Positions 54,554-63,061 of a stretch of DNA of 64,000 bases are shown one piece after another. A program made the position numbers and the translations under genes. The first letter of the stretch is position 1. The number at the start of each line of letters is the position of its first letter. The notes under the pieces are model-generated. The model had not been told where the DNA came from, made no database searches, and saw only the letters and a list, made by a program, of their open reading frames with translations. Location of the stretch: contig NZ_JYCN01000022.1 in the NCBI RefSeq assembly GCF_000876655.1, positions 186,001 to 250,000 on the forward strand, in the 5' to 3' direction. The stretch is from Arthrobacter sp. SPG23 (lineage in GTDB: Bacteria > Actinomycetota > Actinomycetes > Actinomycetales > Micrococcaceae).

Positions 54554-56298
54554 GGCGTCCCTTCCGGCTGCCGGTCTTGTGACCGCAGGTCTTCGAAAAG
54601 AGCCCTCAGGGCAATGCGGTCGGGTTTGCGGTGCCGGCCGGAAACCGGCAGCCGGGGCAGGATTTCGATCCGGTCCGGGCGCGCCGATTCGTCGATGAGT
54701 TTCGGCAGCTGCCGGCGCAGCGCCTGCTGGAGCGCCTCATGGTTACGTCCGTGCTGCGGTTCGACGGCGAGCCACACCGCTTCGTCGCCGATCCCGTCCG
54801 GAACGCCGACCATCACGGCCTGGGCCACGCCGTCGATGCCGGCGATGACGGGCTCGAACAGGCCGGGGTAAATGTTGGTCTTGCCGCGGATGATCATGTC
54901 CTTCTTGCGCCCCAGCAGGACCAGCCGGCCGTTGTCCACCCTCGCGAGGTCTCCTGTGGCGTGCTCGTCCATGGCGTCCTCGCCAAGGTAGCCCAGGCAC
55001 ATGTTCGGCCCGGAGACCATCAGCTCGTGGTCGTCCGCCACCCGGATGCGGACGCCCGGCAGCGGTCCGCCGAGGTAATCGCCCTCGCCGGAGCCGTCCG
55101 GGGTCCGGAATTCCGCGGTGCGTCCGGAAGCGAAGTCCAGCTTCTCCTGCCCGTCCGCGATCGCGATGGGCAGCACTTCGGTCATCCCGTAGATGCAGTG
55201 GAAGCGCACTCCGGGCAGGAGCCGGGCAGCACGCTCCAGGAACGGGGCCAGCACGGGGGCGGCGCCCAGCATCACCGTGGTCAGGGTGCGCGGCCACAGC
55301 AGCTGTCCTGATTCCACGGCGTCAAGGATCGGCGCCAGCTGCGAGGGTACAAGGAACACGTGGGTTGCCGCCTGCTGCCGGGGCGAGGACCCCAGCTCGG
55401 CCGCGAACCGCAGCGGATCGATTGCAGCGGACAAGCCGTACGCCGGCATGGTCCAGTGTGCGCCGGCGATCAGGGCGGGCAGGCCCATCATCAGCTGCTC
55501 CGAGTGGATGCGATCGCCGGCGGCGAATGTGCAGCGTGCGCTCAACTGGCCAAAGCCGGCTGCCAGGGTCCCGCGGCTGTGCACCACGCCTTTGGGATGC
55601 CCGGTGGTGCCGGAGGTGAAGATGATGACCGCCTCCTGGTCCGGTGCTGCCTCGACGGCCGGCAACCCGTCCGGCCGGCCGCCGTCGTCCTCGGCGCCGC
55701 CGTCGTGGCCGCCGTCGTCCTCGATGCCACCGGGAGTAGCGCTGCGGAACAGGGCACGGATGTTGGTGGACTTCAGCGGGACCCCCGGAAGCCACGGACC
55801 GGAGTGGAAGTGCCGGACCTTCATGGCGCCATAGTCCGGAAGGAGCAGGCCGCGCCGCCGCGCAAGCGGCCGCAGCGGGCCGCGCGCGCTGAGCGCATAA
55901 AGCAGCGACTCGGAGGCCGCCCACCGCGGGGATGCCAACGCCCTCCTGTTCCGGAACAATGCGGGGCCCACCCCGGGATCGATGAACACGATGGCCCCGC
56001 CTGCCCGGACGGCAGCCAGTGCGAGCGTGAATGCCGCCGGCCCCGGCCGCACCGAAAACAACAGCCGCTCCCCTGGACCGAAGCCCTCACGCCGCAGGCC
56101 CGCAGCAGTGGATTCAATCCCGGCAGCGAGGTCCCGGTAGCTGATGGTTTTTCCCGGCTTGGCGCCGCGCCTGCCACCACGTCTGCCGGGTGCCGTGATG
56201 GCCGGATGGTCCGGGTATTTCGCGGCAGTCTCGTACACGGCGGCAATGAGGTCGTCCGGGAGCTTGGCGGGCAGGTCAGCGGGCAGGTCAGTCGGCAC
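54550..56298 (-). CDS. OleC-like AMP-forming ligase / beta-lactone synthetase family
   Basis: Adenylate-forming enzyme of 582 residues from GTG 56298. The P-loop FTSGTTGHPKG is at 227-237, YGMTE at 370-374 followed by 'VLPIAIADGQ', TGD at 448-450, GRKKD at 463-467, and a C-terminal Lys in 'GRHRKPDR' (about 558). The 'TEVLPIA' pattern after the A5 motif resembles OleC, which cyclises beta-hydroxy acids to beta-lactones. A Gly/Asp-rich insert at about 191-215, encoded by imperfect gccgccgtcgtc repeats, precedes the P-loop. The first 14 residues repeat DLPA. It overlaps the P450 gene by 11 bases and the OleD-like gene by 4. An ordinary acyl-CoA ligase role cannot be excluded. Confidence 0.85.
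   Translation of the reverse strand: MPTDLPADLPAKLPDDLIAAVYETAAKYPDHPAITAPGRRGGRRGAKPGKTISYRDLAAGIESTAAGLRREGFGPGERLLFSVRPGPAAFTLALAAVRAGGAIVFIDPGVGPALFRNRRALASPRWAASESLLYALSARGPLRPLARRRGLLLPDYGAMKVRHFHSGPWLPGVPLKSTNIRALFRSATPGGIEDDGGHDGGAEDDGGRPDGLPAVEAAPDQEAVIIFTSGTTGHPKGVVHSRGTLAAGFGQLSARCTFAAGDRIHSEQLMMGLPALIAGAHWTMPAYGLSAAIDPLRFAAELGSSPRQQAATHVFLVPSQLAPILDAVESGQLLWPRTLTTVMLGAAPVLAPFLERAARLLPGVRFHCIYGMTEVLPIAIADGQEKLDFASGRTAEFRTPDGSGEGDYLGGPLPGVRIRVADDHELMVSGPNMCLGYLGEDAMDEHATGDLARVDNGRLVLLGRKKDMIIRGKTNIYPGLFEPVIAGIDGVAQAVMVGVPDGIGDEAVWLAVEPQHGRNHEALQQALRRQLPKLIDESARPDRIEILPRLPVSGRHRKPDRIALRALFEDLRSQDRQPEGTP
55678..55723. repeat. Short direct repeats in the OleC-like gene
   Basis: The 16-mer gccgccgtcgtcctcg occurs at 55678-55693 and again at 55708-55723, with a third partial copy between. 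It encodes the EDDGG/HDGG/EDDGG insert before the P-loop. The pattern suggests slippage-driven expansion. Confidence 0.7.
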
Positions 56299-57490
56299 GG
56301 GTCAGCTCCAGTGACTTGTAGTGCGGGATGAGCACGTTCCGGCTGACGGCGCGGGAGCGGATGCGCCACGGGTCCCGGCTGTGCTCGTCCAGCAGCAAAG
56401 CGAGGGCGCAGTTGATTTCGGCCATCGCCAGCGGCATGCCGATGCAGAAGTGGGCGCCCGCCCCAAACCACAACTGCCGGGCCGCGGCCGGGATGGGCGT
56501 CCCCGGGTCAAAGCCGCCCAGGCTCTTGACCGCGTGCACGGTGGACAACAGGATGCGGTCCCCCGGCCCGATCCGCACGCCGCCGAGCCGGCCGGCCGTT
56601 GTCGCCTCGCGCAGCATCATCGGCGACGGCGCGGTGTACCGCAGGCCCTCGTTGACGGCGTCCGGTAGGCCACTGCGGTCAGCTGCCAGCGCGGGCAACA
56701 TGCCGCCGTCGAACAGCATCGCGGCGAGCCGCGGAACATAGGACACCAGGGTTTCGGTTCCGGCAATCACAAAGGCGCTGACAATCCCCACCGCTTCGTC
56801 CTCGCTGAGTCCCAGGACCCTCAGGCGGCCCGGAAAGGTGGACGGGTCGTCGCCGCGGTACGCGTTGCGGACGGGTCCGGCCAGGATTTCGACGGCGGCC
56901 TTCGCCTCTGAGATCTGCGGCAGCGTCAGGCGTGGCCGCCCCAACCTCACCAGGGAAGTGATGGAGGTGCCCAGGTTGAAGAGTTCGGTGTCCGGCAGGC
57001 GTCCGGGCGCATCGTCCGGGACGCCCAGCAGCCTGCTAACCACTCCCCCTGACAGCTCTTTCACGAGTCCGACGAACTCCACCGAGCCGCCGTTGTCCAG
57101 CCCCGCGGCCAGGCGTTCGCGCAGCCGATCGCCCGCCGGGGCCACGATCGCCTGAACGGCGCGCGGACTGAACAGGCCGTTGAGGCGGCGCCGCAAGTCC
57201 AAGTGCTCCTCCCCGTGCATGTTCAGCAGGGCACGCGGACCCACCACGGGAGTCCACAGTGCACCGGAAGCCCTGGCGCCGGACTTTGAATAACCGGCAT
57301 CCATCAGGACTTCCCGGACCAGCGAGGCCTCACTGACCAGCACCCCCAGGCCGGGCACCCGCACAACGGGCCGTAGCTTCCCCAGTCCGCGGATCAGCGG
57401 ATAGGCCACAGGATGGGCTGCGGTGTGCAGCCGCCGCTCCCACGCGGCCAGGTCTCCCCTGGCTGCCGCCTTGGCCGTGGTTGCGCTCAC
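56288..57490 (-). CDS. Cytochrome P450
   Basis: Protein of 400 residues, normal bacterial length. The I-helix motif AGTET is at 243-247, the K-helix ExxR is E281-R284 (EGLR), and the heme loop 'FGAGAHFCIGMPLA' places the axial thiolate at C349. 'HLDLRRRLNGLFSPRAV' is the usual C-helix region. P450s of this class hydroxylate lipids or polyketides using ferredoxin electrons; no ferredoxin or reductase gene is next to it. It overlaps the GT2 gene by 4 bases and the ligase gene by 11, so it belongs to the OleA-to-OleD cluster, where it probably oxidises the product. The subfamily cannot be assigned here. Confidence 0.93.
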   Translation of the reverse strand: MSATTAKAAARGDLAAWERRLHTAAHPVAYPLIRGLGKLRPVVRVPGLGVLVSEASLVREVLMDAGYSKSGARASGALWTPVVGPRALLNMHGEEHLDLRRRLNGLFSPRAVQAIVAPAGDRLRERLAAGLDNGGSVEFVGLVKELSGGVVSRLLGVPDDAPGRLPDTELFNLGTSITSLVRLGRPRLTLPQISEAKAAVEILAGPVRNAYRGDDPSTFPGRLRVLGLSEDEAVGIVSAFVIAGTETLVSYVPRLAAMLFDGGMLPALAADRSGLPDAVNEGLRYTAPSPMMLREATTAGRLGGVRIGPGDRILLSTVHAVKSLGGFDPGTPIPAAARQLWFGAGAHFCIGMPLAMAEINCALALLLDEHSRDPWRIRSRAVSRNVLIPHYKSLELTRAD

Positions 57491-58314
57491 CGGATGTCCA
57501 CGTGGTCGGGGCGGAACCGGTGGTCGGCGTACCAGGCGAGCGTGTTGGGCAGGCCCCAGGCCTTGACCCTGCGGGAGGATCCGAACACCACCACGTTGCG
57601 CCGGAGGGCGTACGACCGCGTCAGCTTGCGGACCTGGTTGGAGAGCGCACGGTCCTCATGCAGCTCCTCGATGCTGGTCCGGGGAAAACCGCCTGCCCGC
57701 AGGTACAGCTCCGCGGTGATGGCCATGTTGCAGCCGGGCAGCATCTGGTAGGGCCCCAGGTAGCCCTCCCCCCTGTTGCCGGGGCGGATGCGGCCAAAGA
57801 ACGACGCAACCTCCACGGCCAGCAGCATCAGCCAGCGGCTGCCCCGGCCCAGGCCTTCATCCAGCCGCGGATTTAGCTGCCCGGCGATCATTTCCAGGCC
57901 GTCGTCGAACGCTTCCATGATGCGCCGGGTCCAGTCCGCGGCCGGGAGGCAGTCCGCGTCAGTGCGGGCCAACCAGCGGGCACCGTTCAGCGCGCCGAAG
58001 CGCATGCCGGTATCGGCAGCGGCGCCGGTCCCCTTGTGGGCCTCGTGCACCAGCCGGATGTCCATTGCGGGGTGCATCCGGGCGTAATCCGCCACGATTG
58101 CCGTGGTGGCATCCGTGGACCCGTTGTCCACCACCACGAGCGTGAAGTCTTGGTGCAGCTGCCCAGCCAGGGCCTGCAGCGATTGGCGGATCAGCTTCTC
58201 CTCGTTGAGTGCCGGCATCGCGACACACAGCGCCCGCACCGGCGGTTCGGTACCGGGCACCGGCGGTTCGGTGCCGGGCACCGGCGGTTCGGTGCCAGAG
58301 GGCGGCCGCGTCAC
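57487..58314 (-). CDS. Glycosyltransferase family 2
   Basis: About 275 residues from GTG 58314, which overlaps the OleA-like stop (gtga). GT-A fold motifs are 'AMPALNEEKLI' (about 32-42), 'VVDNGSTDATT' (61-71), the metal-binding 'RTDADCLP' (117-124) and a later 'EELHEDRALS'. The first 26 residues are three copies of GTEPPV(P/R), encoded by a 21-base tandem repeat. There is no strong membrane segment, so it probably acts in the cytosol, using a nucleotide sugar. In this cluster it might glycosylate the lipid product or a polyprenyl carrier. The longer frame to 58389 is less likely. Confidence 0.88.
   Translation of the reverse strand: MTRPPSGTEPPVPGTEPPVPGTEPPVRALCVAMPALNEEKLIRQSLQALAGQLHQDFTLVVVDNGSTDATTAIVADYARMHPAMDIRLVHEAHKGTGAAADTGMRFGALNGARWLARTDADCLPAADWTRRIMEAFDDGLEMIAGQLNPRLDEGLGRGSRWLMLLAVEVASFFGRIRPGNRGEGYLGPYQMLPGCNMAITAELYLRAGGFPRTSIEELHEDRALSNQVRKLTRSYALRRNVVVFGSSRRVKAWGLPNTLAWYADHRFRPDHVDIR
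58239..58300. repeat. 21-base tandem repeat at the GT2 N-terminus
   Basis: Three near-identical units start at 58239, 58260 and 58281 (ccggcggttcggtnccgggca). They encode the GTEPPVP repeats of the glycosyltransferase. The number of units could vary between strains. Confidence 0.85.
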
Positions 58315-59345
58315 AGCCGCACCACGGCGATGCCCAGGCTGACGCCGCCGGCAAGCCCCACCAGCGCCACCAGGTCGCCGGGCCCGCACCGGCCCAAGTC
58401 CTGCGCCACCTTAAGCTGCAGCGGCAGGCTTACCGAGGCCATATTGCCGTAGTCCTCGACTGTCCTCACGAGCTTGTCCTCCGGCACTCCGGCTCCGCGC
58501 GCAAAGATGTCCCGGTACGGGGCACTGACCTGGTGGACGCAGACGACGGCGAAGTCCGCCCACGCCAGGCCAAGCCGCTGCAGGGTCTCATCCAGGATGC
58601 CCCTCCCCAGGTCCAGGAACGCGTCCTTGAGTTTTTCGCCGTCCATGCTGAAATACGTCGCCTCGGGATCCCGCGGGGCTACGGACCCGCCGGCGGCCAG
58701 TGTTCCCACGGCCCAGTGGCTGCTCTTGGCGGTAAAGCCCATTCCCAGCACCCGGGACCCTGCGTCATCGCGGGGGTCTGCCGGTTCCAGCAGCAAGGCA
58801 CATCCGGCGTCGCTCATGGTGTACCCCGGAAAGGACGCCGCGAAGGTTTCCTGGTCCGGAACGGACCACCGTACGGCGCGGGAAGGCGACTCCCCGCTGA
58901 CCAGGAGCACGCGCCGGTAGCGGCCGGCCCCGATCAGGGCGTCGGCCACCTCCAGGCCGTTAAGAATGCTGTTGCAGGCGTTCTTGATGTCCATCACCGG
59001 GCAGGCCATACCCAGTTTCGCGGCCACCATGTGGCCGGTGGCCGGCTCCACCATGTCCTGGCTCGCCGAAGCAAACAGTAGGAGGTCGACGTCGGCGGGC
59101 TGGAGTCCGCGGTCCGCCAGCAGTTTCGCGGCGGCTACAGCCGCAAGGTCCGAGGCCTGCTCGGTCCCGGCCATCACCGACCGCGTCCGGATTCCCGTCA
59201 GCCGGCCGATCAGGCCCCTCGGCACACGGAAACCGGGGCTGGCGGCAGCGAGCTGCTGCTCCATCTGCCCGGTGCCCAGCCGGCCCGGCGGCACATAGAC
59301 TTCGAGGCCGGCGATCCTCGCCGCCCCCGTCAGGGTCTGGTTCAT
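58311..59345 (-). CDS. OleA-like thiolase / KAS III-family condensing enzyme
   Basis: About 344 residues from ATG 59345 with GGGAGA upstream; the frame to 59537 adds an Arg-rich unlikely extension. The thiolase-fold catalytic set is C124 ('IKNACNSILNG'), H271 ('VCVHQVSAPYR') and N301 ('EDYGNMASVSLPLQ'), and an acidic E100 ('QDMVEPATG') lies where OleA carries its Glu. OleA joins two fatty acyl-CoAs head to head; FabH-type enzymes use acyl-CoA plus malonyl-ACP. Neighbouring OleC- and OleD-like genes favour the OleA role. It is the first gene of a coupled run ending at the OleD-like gene. Confidence 0.87.
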   Translation of the reverse strand: MNQTLTGAARIAGLEVYVPPGRLGTGQMEQQLAAASPGFRVPRGLIGRLTGIRTRSVMAGTEQASDLAAVAAAKLLADRGLQPADVDLLLFASASQDMVEPATGHMVAAKLGMACPVMDIKNACNSILNGLEVADALIGAGRYRRVLLVSGESPSRAVRWSVPDQETFAASFPGYTMSDAGCALLLEPADPRDDAGSRVLGMGFTAKSSHWAVGTLAAGGSVAPRDPEATYFSMDGEKLKDAFLDLGRGILDETLQRLGLAWADFAVVCVHQVSAPYRDIFARGAGVPEDKLVRTVEDYGNMASVSLPLQLKVAQDLGRCGPGDLVALVGLAGGVSLGIAVVRL

Positions 59346-59478
59346 GCAGTATCTCCCCACAGACAATGCGTCCGGTGATGCCCGGCTCCCGGTCCTCGTC
59401 GCTTGACCGCTCCGCCGGCGTCGCCGCCCGAAACGGCGCCTCCACCAACTACGCATCAAGCAACGACGCGCCACAACA

Positions 59479-59524
59479 GGAAGGGCGCGTCCCGTACTCG
59501 ATGGTACGGGACGCGCCCTTCCTG
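59479..59524. terminator. 20-bp perfect hairpin between adk and the ole-like cluster
   Basis: Arms 59479-59498 and 59505-59524 are perfectly complementary with a 6-base loop (aggaagggcgcg...cgcgcccttcct). It lies 50 bases past the adk stop and 134 bases before the OleA-like start, with no T-tract. It probably ends the spc-secY-adk transcript, so the ole-like cluster should have its own promoter in 59346-59478. Confidence 0.8.
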
Positions 59525-59574
59525 GCACTGAAGGCAAGCCGGGTTCGGCGGCCTCGGTGTGCGGTAGCCCTAAA

Positions 59575-60153
59575 TCAGGCTGCCTGCGCTGCCTTGATGG
59601 CCTGCATCACGCGGTCGGTGACCTCGTCGATGCCGCCGATGCCGTCAACCTGGGTCAGGATGCCGCGCTCGGCGTACTTGGCCACAACGGCCTCGGTCTG
59701 CTCGTGGTACAGGTCCAGCCGGTGGCGGATGACGGCTTCGTTGTCGTCGCTGCGGCCGGTTTCCTTGGCACGGCCCAAGAGGCGGTGCACCAGTTCCTCG
59801 TCATCGGCAGTCAGCTGCAGGACGACGTCCAGCTTCTGCTCACCGATGGCGAGGATCTCATCGAGGTAGTCCACCTGCGCGGTGGTGCGCGGGTAACCGT
59901 CCAGGAGGAAGCCGTTTTCGACGTCGTCCTCGCCCAGGCGGTCACGCACCATCTTGTTGGTGACGCTGTCCGGCACGAAATCGCCGGCATCCATGTACTT
60001 CTTGGCCTCGACGCCCAGCGGCGTCTCACCCTTGACGTTGGCGCGGAAGATATCGCCGGTGGAGATCGCAACGACGCCGAGGCGCTCGGAGATCCGATCC
60101 GCCTGCGTTCCCTTGCCTGAACCCGGAGGTCCGATAATCAGCATTCTCGTCAT
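59575..60153 (-). CDS. adk: Adenylate kinase (short form)
   Basis: Protein of 192 residues that interconverts ATP+AMP and 2 ADP. P-loop GPPGSGKGTQ at 8-17, 'AISTGDIFRANV' and 'GFLLDGYPRTTAQV' with the conserved Asp/Arg are visible. The LID between 'RLLGRAKETGR' and 'SDDNEAVIRHRL' is short, without the zinc-finger cysteines of longer forms, as is usual in Actinobacteria. The start overlaps the secY stop (atga). In related genomes map follows next; here it does not. Confidence 0.97.
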   Translation of the reverse strand: MTRMLIIGPPGSGKGTQADRISERLGVVAISTGDIFRANVKGETPLGVEAKKYMDAGDFVPDSVTNKMVRDRLGEDDVENGFLLDGYPRTTAQVDYLDEILAIGEQKLDVVLQLTADDEELVHRLLGRAKETGRSDDNEAVIRHRLDLYHEQTEAVVAKYAERGILTQVDGIGGIDEVTDRVMQAIKAAQAA

Positions 60154-61460
60154 CGCAAAAGCCCTTCGTAGTGACGTTGTTGTAGCTGCGCGTCAATCTG
60201 CTTGACCGTTTCCAGGCCCACGCCCACCATGATCAGGATCGAGGTGCCGCCAAACGGGAAGTTCTGGTTGGCGTTGATCAGGACCAGGGCGACCAGCGGG
60301 ATCAATGCCACGAAGCCCAGGTAGAGGGCGCCGGGCAGGGTGATCCTGGAAAGGACGTACTGCAGATAGTCCGCCGTCGGCTTGCCGGCCCGGATGCCCG
60401 GGATGAAGCCGCCGTACTTCTTCATGTTGTCGGAAACCTCTTCAGGATTGAAAGTGATTGCGACATAGAAGTAGGTAAAGAAAACGATCATGGCGAAATA
60501 AAGCGCCATGTAGATGGGGTGGTCACCCTTCGTGAGGTTGTTGTTGATCCACTCAACCCACCACTGCATCGGTTCGCCCTGCTTGGGCTGGTTGAACTGC
60601 GAGATCAGGCCCGGCAGGTACAGCATCGAGGATGCGAAGATGACGGGCACAACACCGGCCATGTTCACCTTGATGGGGATGTACGTGCTGGTGCCTCCCA
60701 CAGTCCGCCGGCCGATCATGCGCTTGGCGTACTGGACAGGGATCCTGCGCTGGGACTGCTCCACGAAGACCACGAGGGCCACAGTAAGCAGGCCGATGAC
60801 CAGGACCATAAAGAAGGTGCCAGGACCCTGGGCCTTCCAGATGGCACCCAGGGAGGTGGGGAAGCCGGCTGCGATCGAGGTGAAGATGAGCAGCGACATG
60901 CCGTTGCCCACGCCCTTCTCCGTCACGAGCTCACCCATCCACATGATCAGGCCGGTGCCGGCCGTCAGGGTGATGATGATGAGGATCGTGGTGATGACAC
61001 TCGAGTCGGGGATGATGTCCAGCTGGCAGTTGGGCAGCAACTGGCCGGAACGCGCCAGCGACACCAGCGTCGTGGCGTTCAGCAGGCCCAGGGCAATGGT
61101 CAGGTAACGCGTGTACTGCGTCAGCTTGGACTGCCCCGAGGCGCCTTCCTCGTAGAGCTGCTGGAACCGGGGAATGACCACCCGGAGCAACTGCACAATA
61201 ATGCTGGCCGTGATGTACGGCATGATGCCCAGCGCGAAGATGGACACCTGCAGCAATGCACCGCCGCTGAACAGGTTGACGAGCTGGTAGATCCCGCCCG
61301 AGGTCTGACCGTTCTGCAAGCATTGCTGGACATTCTGGTAGCTCACACCAGGCGAGGGGATAAAGGCACCCAAGCGGAAGATTGTGATGATTCCCAGCGT
61401 GAACAACAACTTGCGTCGCAGATCAGGCGTGCGAAAGGCCCGGCCAAATGCGCTAAGCAA
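60150..61460 (-). CDS. secY: Protein translocase subunit SecY
   Basis: Central channel of the Sec translocon, 436 residues with ten membrane helices. The N-terminal 'LLSAFGRAFRTPDLRRKLLFT'-like start (read in part), 'LGAFIPSPGV' and 'SGGALLQVSIFALGIMPYITASIIVQLL' (piecewise) around TM2, and the cytoplasmic loop 'YAKRMIGRRTVGGTSTYIPIKVNMAGVVPVIFASS' (piecewise) are diagnostic. The C-terminal 'LIMVGVGLETVKQIDAQL' is standard. It is 188 bases after rplO, with a terminator-like hairpin between, and overlaps adk by 4 bases. Confidence 0.98.
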   Translation of the reverse strand: MLSAFGRAFRTPDLRRKLLFTLGIITIFRLGAFIPSPGVSYQNVQQCLQNGQTSGGIYQLVNLFSGGALLQVSIFALGIMPYITASIIVQLLRVVIPRFQQLYEEGASGQSKLTQYTRYLTIALGLLNATTLVSLARSGQLLPNCQLDIIPDSSVITTILIIITLTAGTGLIMWMGELVTEKGVGNGMSLLIFTSIAAGFPTSLGAIWKAQGPGTFFMVLVIGLLTVALVVFVEQSQRRIPVQYAKRMIGRRTVGGTSTYIPIKVNMAGVVPVIFASSMLYLPGLISQFNQPKQGEPMQWWVEWINNNLTKGDHPIYMALYFAMIVFFTYFYVAITFNPEEVSDNMKKYGGFIPGIRAGKPTADYLQYVLSRITLPGALYLGFVALIPLVALVLINANQNFPFGGTSILIMVGVGLETVKQIDAQLQQRHYEGLLR

Positions 61461-61570
61461 GCGTCCTCCTGTTGTGTTAATAAAGTCGTGTGAGATAGGT
61501 CAATAAAACCCAACAACCGAGTCTAACGGGTTCATGCGCCCGGCGAACAATCGGAGAGGTCCCAAATGAT

Positions 61571-61617
61571 AAAAAACTCCCGGTATGCAGGGCCTGGGCC
61601 CCGCGTACCGGGAGTCT
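61571..61617 (-). terminator. Terminator-like hairpin between rplO and secY
   Basis: Minus strand: actcccggtacg pairs with cataccgggagt through a stem with one mismatch and an inner ggggcccaggccct stem, followed by six T. It lies 32 bases after the rplO stop. It may partly separate secY-adk from the ribosomal protein genes. Confidence 0.8.
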
Positions 61618-61648
61618 TCACAACGGGTGTCTGCCCCGCCGTCCTCTA

Positions 61649-62143
61649 TTAGAGGGCGGTGGTGCTGCCGCCTGCTGCTGCAATCTTTTCTGCGGCGCTG
61701 GCCGAGAATGCGTGGACGGTGACGTCAACCTTGACGGTGATGTCGCCGGTGCCCAGCACCTTGACGGGCTGGTTCTTGCGAACGGCACCCTTTTCGACCA
61801 GGTTCTCCACGGTGACTGCGCCACCTTCCGGGAACAGCTCGTTGAGCTTGTCCAGGTTGACAACCTGGTACTCAACCCGGAACGGGTTCTTGAAGCCGCG
61901 CAGCTTCGGCAGGCGCATGTGCAGCGGCAGCTGGCCGCCGGCAAAGCCAGCCTTGATCTGGTAGCGGGCCTTCGTACCCTTGGTACCGCGACCAGCGGTC
62001 TTACCCTTGGAACCTTCACCACGACCAACACGGGTCTTGGCGGTCTTGGCACCCGGGGCGGGACGCAGGTGGTGAACCTTCAGTGCGTTCTGCTTCTCAG
62101 CAGCGGCGCCCTGTGCCTTTTCGGCGGTGTTCTTCTCTGCCAT
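61649..62143 (-). CDS. rplO: 50S ribosomal protein L15
   Basis: Protein of 164 residues. A 20-residue Ala/Lys/Glu extension precedes the standard start '[22 protein letters not shown]'-like block (read in part). The glycine-rich '[17 protein letters not shown]' and '[20 protein letters not shown]' bind 23S rRNA. '[16 protein letters not shown]' ends the protein. The ATG adjoins the rpmD stop directly. Confidence 0.97.
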   Translation of the reverse strand: MAEKNTAEKAQGAAAEKQNALKVHHLRPAPGAKTAKTRVGRGEGSKGKTAGRGTKGTKARYQIKAGFAGGQLPLHMRLPKLRGFKNPFRVEYQVVNLDKLNELFPEGGAVTVENLVEKGAVRKNQPVKVLGTGDITVKVDVTVHAFSASAAEKIAAAGGSTTAL

Positions 62144-62350
62144 TTACTTCGCCTCCTCTACCTTTACCAGGTGCGGAACCGTGTTGAGCATACCCACGGT
62201 CACGGCGTCAGCGGTGCGGACAACGGTGTGTCCGATCCGCTTGAGGCCGAGGGACCGCAGCGTGTCGCGCTGGTTCTGCTTGCCGCCAATGGCGGACTTG
62301 ATCTGAGTGATCTCCAACTGAACGTCAGAGGGAATCAGGTTCTTAGCCAT
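62144..62350 (-). CDS. rpmD: 50S ribosomal protein L30
   Basis: Small protein of 68 residues: '[20 protein letters not shown]', '[17 protein letters not shown]' and '[15 protein letters not shown]' cover the whole L30 fold. It is 3 bases after rpsE and touches rplO, in the usual spc order. Confidence 0.97.
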
Positions 62351-62353
62351 GGC

Positions 62354-63061
62354 TCAGACACCCGCCTTCTGGTTCATGAGCGCCTTCACCATTGCGGCCG
62401 GAGCGATCTCATCGAGCGGGAGGCCGCGGCGTGCTGCCACTGCTGCCGGCTCTTCGAGGCGCTTCAGTGCATCAACGGTCGCGTGAACGATGTTGATGGC
62501 GTTGGAGGAACCGAGCGACTTGGAGAGGATGTCGTGGATGCCCACGCACTCCAGTACTGCACGGACCGGACCACCGGCGATAACACCGGTACCGGCGGAA
62601 GCCGGACGCAGCATGACGACGCCTGCGGCGGCCTCACCCTGAACACGGTGCGGGATGGTGCTGCCGATGCGGGGAACGCGGAAGAAGGACTTCTTGGCCT
62701 CTTCAACGCCCTTTGCGATTGCGGCAGGAACTTCCTTAGCCTTGCCGTAGCCAACGCCGACCATACCGTTGCCGTCACCGACAACGACGAGGGCGGTGAA
62801 GCTGAAGCGACGACCACCCTTGACGACCTTGGAAACGCGGTTGATGGTTACAACGCGCTCTACGAACTGGCTCTTTTCGGCTTCGCGGCCACCATCGCGG
62901 CCACCACGGCCACCACGGTCGCCACGGCCCTGGCCGCGGTCGCCACGCTCGCCACGACGAGCGCCACGGCGGTCGTCAGTGGTAGCAGGCGCAGCGGTCT
63001 CAGTTGCCGGAGCAGCTACAGCTTCAGTCACCTGAATGTCCTTTTCGTTATTTTCGGTCAC
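62354..63061 (-). CDS. rpsE: 30S ribosomal protein S5 with RGG-like N-terminal extension
   Basis: Protein of 235 residues from GTG 63061, overlapping the rplR stop (gtga). The S5 core starts at about residue 65 ('[25 protein letters not shown]' in part), with '[21 protein letters not shown]' and '[20 protein letters not shown]'. The first 65 residues comprise an acidic/Ala-Thr part and an Arg/Gly/Asp repeat ('[19 protein letters not shown]') that is encoded by repetitive DNA at about 62890-62975. The extension is longer than in most S5 proteins and may be disordered and RNA-binding. Confidence 0.96.
   Translation of the reverse strand: MTENNEKDIQVTEAVAAPATETAAPATTDDRRGARRGERGDRGQGRGDRGGRGGRDGGREAEKSQFVERVVTINRVSKVVKGGRRFSFTALVVVGDGNGMVGVGYGKAKEVPAAIAKGVEEAKKSFFRVPRIGSTIPHRVQGEAAAGVVMLRPASAGTGVIAGGPVRAVLECVGIHDILSKSLGSSNAINIVHATVDALKRLEEPAAVAARRGLPLDEIAPAAMVKALMNQKAGV

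Noticed and set aside
55360-56331. Plus-strand frames opposite the OleC-like gene
   Set aside because: They are antisense shadows; the minus strand has all adenylate-forming motifs in order.
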